From Bifidobacterium [indicum] DSM 20214 = LMG 11587 (lineage in GTDB: Bacteria > Actinomycetota > Actinomycetes > Actinomycetales > Bifidobacteriaceae): DNA of 64,000 nucleotides. The position numbers and the translations under genes are program-made. Where the stretch lies: contig NZ_CP006018.1 of assembly GCF_000706765.1 (NCBI RefSeq), positions 1,550,001 through 1,614,000 on the forward strand, written 5' to 3'. Shown here one piece after another: positions 63,551 through 64,000 of this stretch (within the stretch, counting starts at the first letter, position 1; the number at the start of each line of letters is the position of its first letter). The notes under the pieces were generated by a model. It was not told where the DNA came from. It saw nothing but the letters and a program-made list of their open reading frames with translations, and did no database searches.

Positions 63551-64000
63551 TCAGACCCCTCCCTGCTGGTAATCCTGGGGCATGTCCTTGAACTTGGACT
63601 TTTCGCCCAGGAAGGCCAGCTGGAAGGTGTCGGTCGGGCCGTTACGGTGCTTGGCCAGGATGATATCGGCCTCGCCCGGGCGGTCCTCCTTGTCGTAGAA
63701 GTCTGGCCTGTGAACCAGGAAGACCGCATCGGCATCCTGCTCGATGGAGCCGGACTCACGCAGGTCGGACAGCATGGGCTTCTTATCGTTACGCATCTCG
63801 GGGCCTCGGTTGAGCTGGCTCAGGGCCACCACCGGAACCTCCAGCTCCTTAGCCAGAAGCTTCAGGGCGCGCGAGAAGTCGGAAACCTCCTGCTGGCGGG
63901 ACTCCACCCGCTTGCCCGAGGTCATCAGCTGGAGGTAGTCGATGACAACCAGCTTCAGGTCATTGGTCTGCTTGAGCCTGCGGCACTTGGCCCTGATCTC
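63551..64000 (-). CDS. dnaB: Replicative DNA helicase DnaB, C-terminal part
   Basis: The last 149 codons of DnaB; the rest lies beyond the window. The visible RecA-like core includes LKLVVIDYLQLMTSG (Walker B), SRALKLLAKELEVPVVALSQ (sensor glutamine), and SDLRESGSIEQDADAVFLVHR. It ends ILAKHRNGPTDTFQLAFLGE with the arginine-finger region, then a short tail (DMPQDYQQGGV). The gene is directly followed, after two nt, by murT, so helicase and peptidoglycan-amidation genes share an operon. Confidence 0.96.
   Translation of the reverse strand, partial: EIRAKCRRLKQTNDLKLVVIDYLQLMTSGKRVESRQQEVSDFSRALKLLAKELEVPVVALSQLNRGPEMRNDKKPMLSDLRESGSIEQDADAVFLVHRPDFYDKEDRPGEADIILAKHRNGPTDTFQLAFLGEKSKFKDMPQDYQQGGV

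Overview
The window is about 62% G+C, densely coded and mostly transcribed from the minus strand. Its gene content points to an actinobacterium of the family Bifidobacteriaceae, most likely Bifidobacterium. Indicators are the actinobacterial GatCAB order, a ClpB gene with a HAIR (HspR) site, an Rv3654c-Rv3660c-type Tad cluster, inositol-1-phosphate synthase, MurT/GatD next to DnaB, and many short-overlap operons. Species cannot be fixed from sequence reading alone.

Layout. 1-3552: start of an unknown gene and the gatCAB amidotransferase operon. 3725-5649: an ABC exporter. 5749-8591: SpoU methylase, a degenerate PyrE-like protein and RmuC. 8790-10889: a P1B-type ATPase homologue whose catalytic motifs are altered. 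10985-18366: clpB with its HAIR element, an FAH-family hydrolase, YggS, GluQ and an amidohydrolase. 18697-19294: an isolated PH-domain-like small protein and tRNA-Lys(CUU). 19427-28903: fhs, a C69 dipeptidase, a holB-tmk-topA set linked by 4-nt overlaps (tmk upstream of holB, topA upstream of tmk) and a PAP2 phosphatase. 29084-34433: SRP RNA, UDP-galactopyranose mutase, myo-inositol-phosphate synthase and a class A PBP. 34553-37204: leuA and a DUF5701 protein. 37317-42890: an inducible-looking sugar-acid cluster (PTE-family lactonase, UlaD-type decarboxylase, PfkB kinase, MFS permease, divergent SorC regulator) with a duplicated 11-bp operator candidate. 42981-49244: a split aspartokinase with asd, then recR and dnaX. 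49298-54172: a seven-gene Tad/Flp pilus-like operon. 54257-58957: a candidate small RNA, ppk, a MutT1-like hydrolase and a hypothetical. 59411-64000: upp, a glycerophosphodiesterase, and the dnaB-murT-gatD operon cut by the window end.

Most interesting signals. (i) Two apparent pseudoenzymes near clpB: a P1B ATPase that has lost KTGT, TGES and GDGxND, and a PyrE positional orthologue without the PRPP motif. (ii) The sugar-acid cluster, which has a ketogulonate-phosphate-type decarboxylase but no PTS or epimerases. (iii) Several genes (gatC, the ABC ATPase, ppk, upp, perhaps sorC) have a -10-like hexamer 6-8 nt before the start codon and no clear ribosome binding site, suggesting leaderless mRNAs. 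(iv) A promoter-to-terminator unit of about 160 nt upstream of ppk with no convincing gene. All functional statements are from reading motifs by eye; no database search was run.
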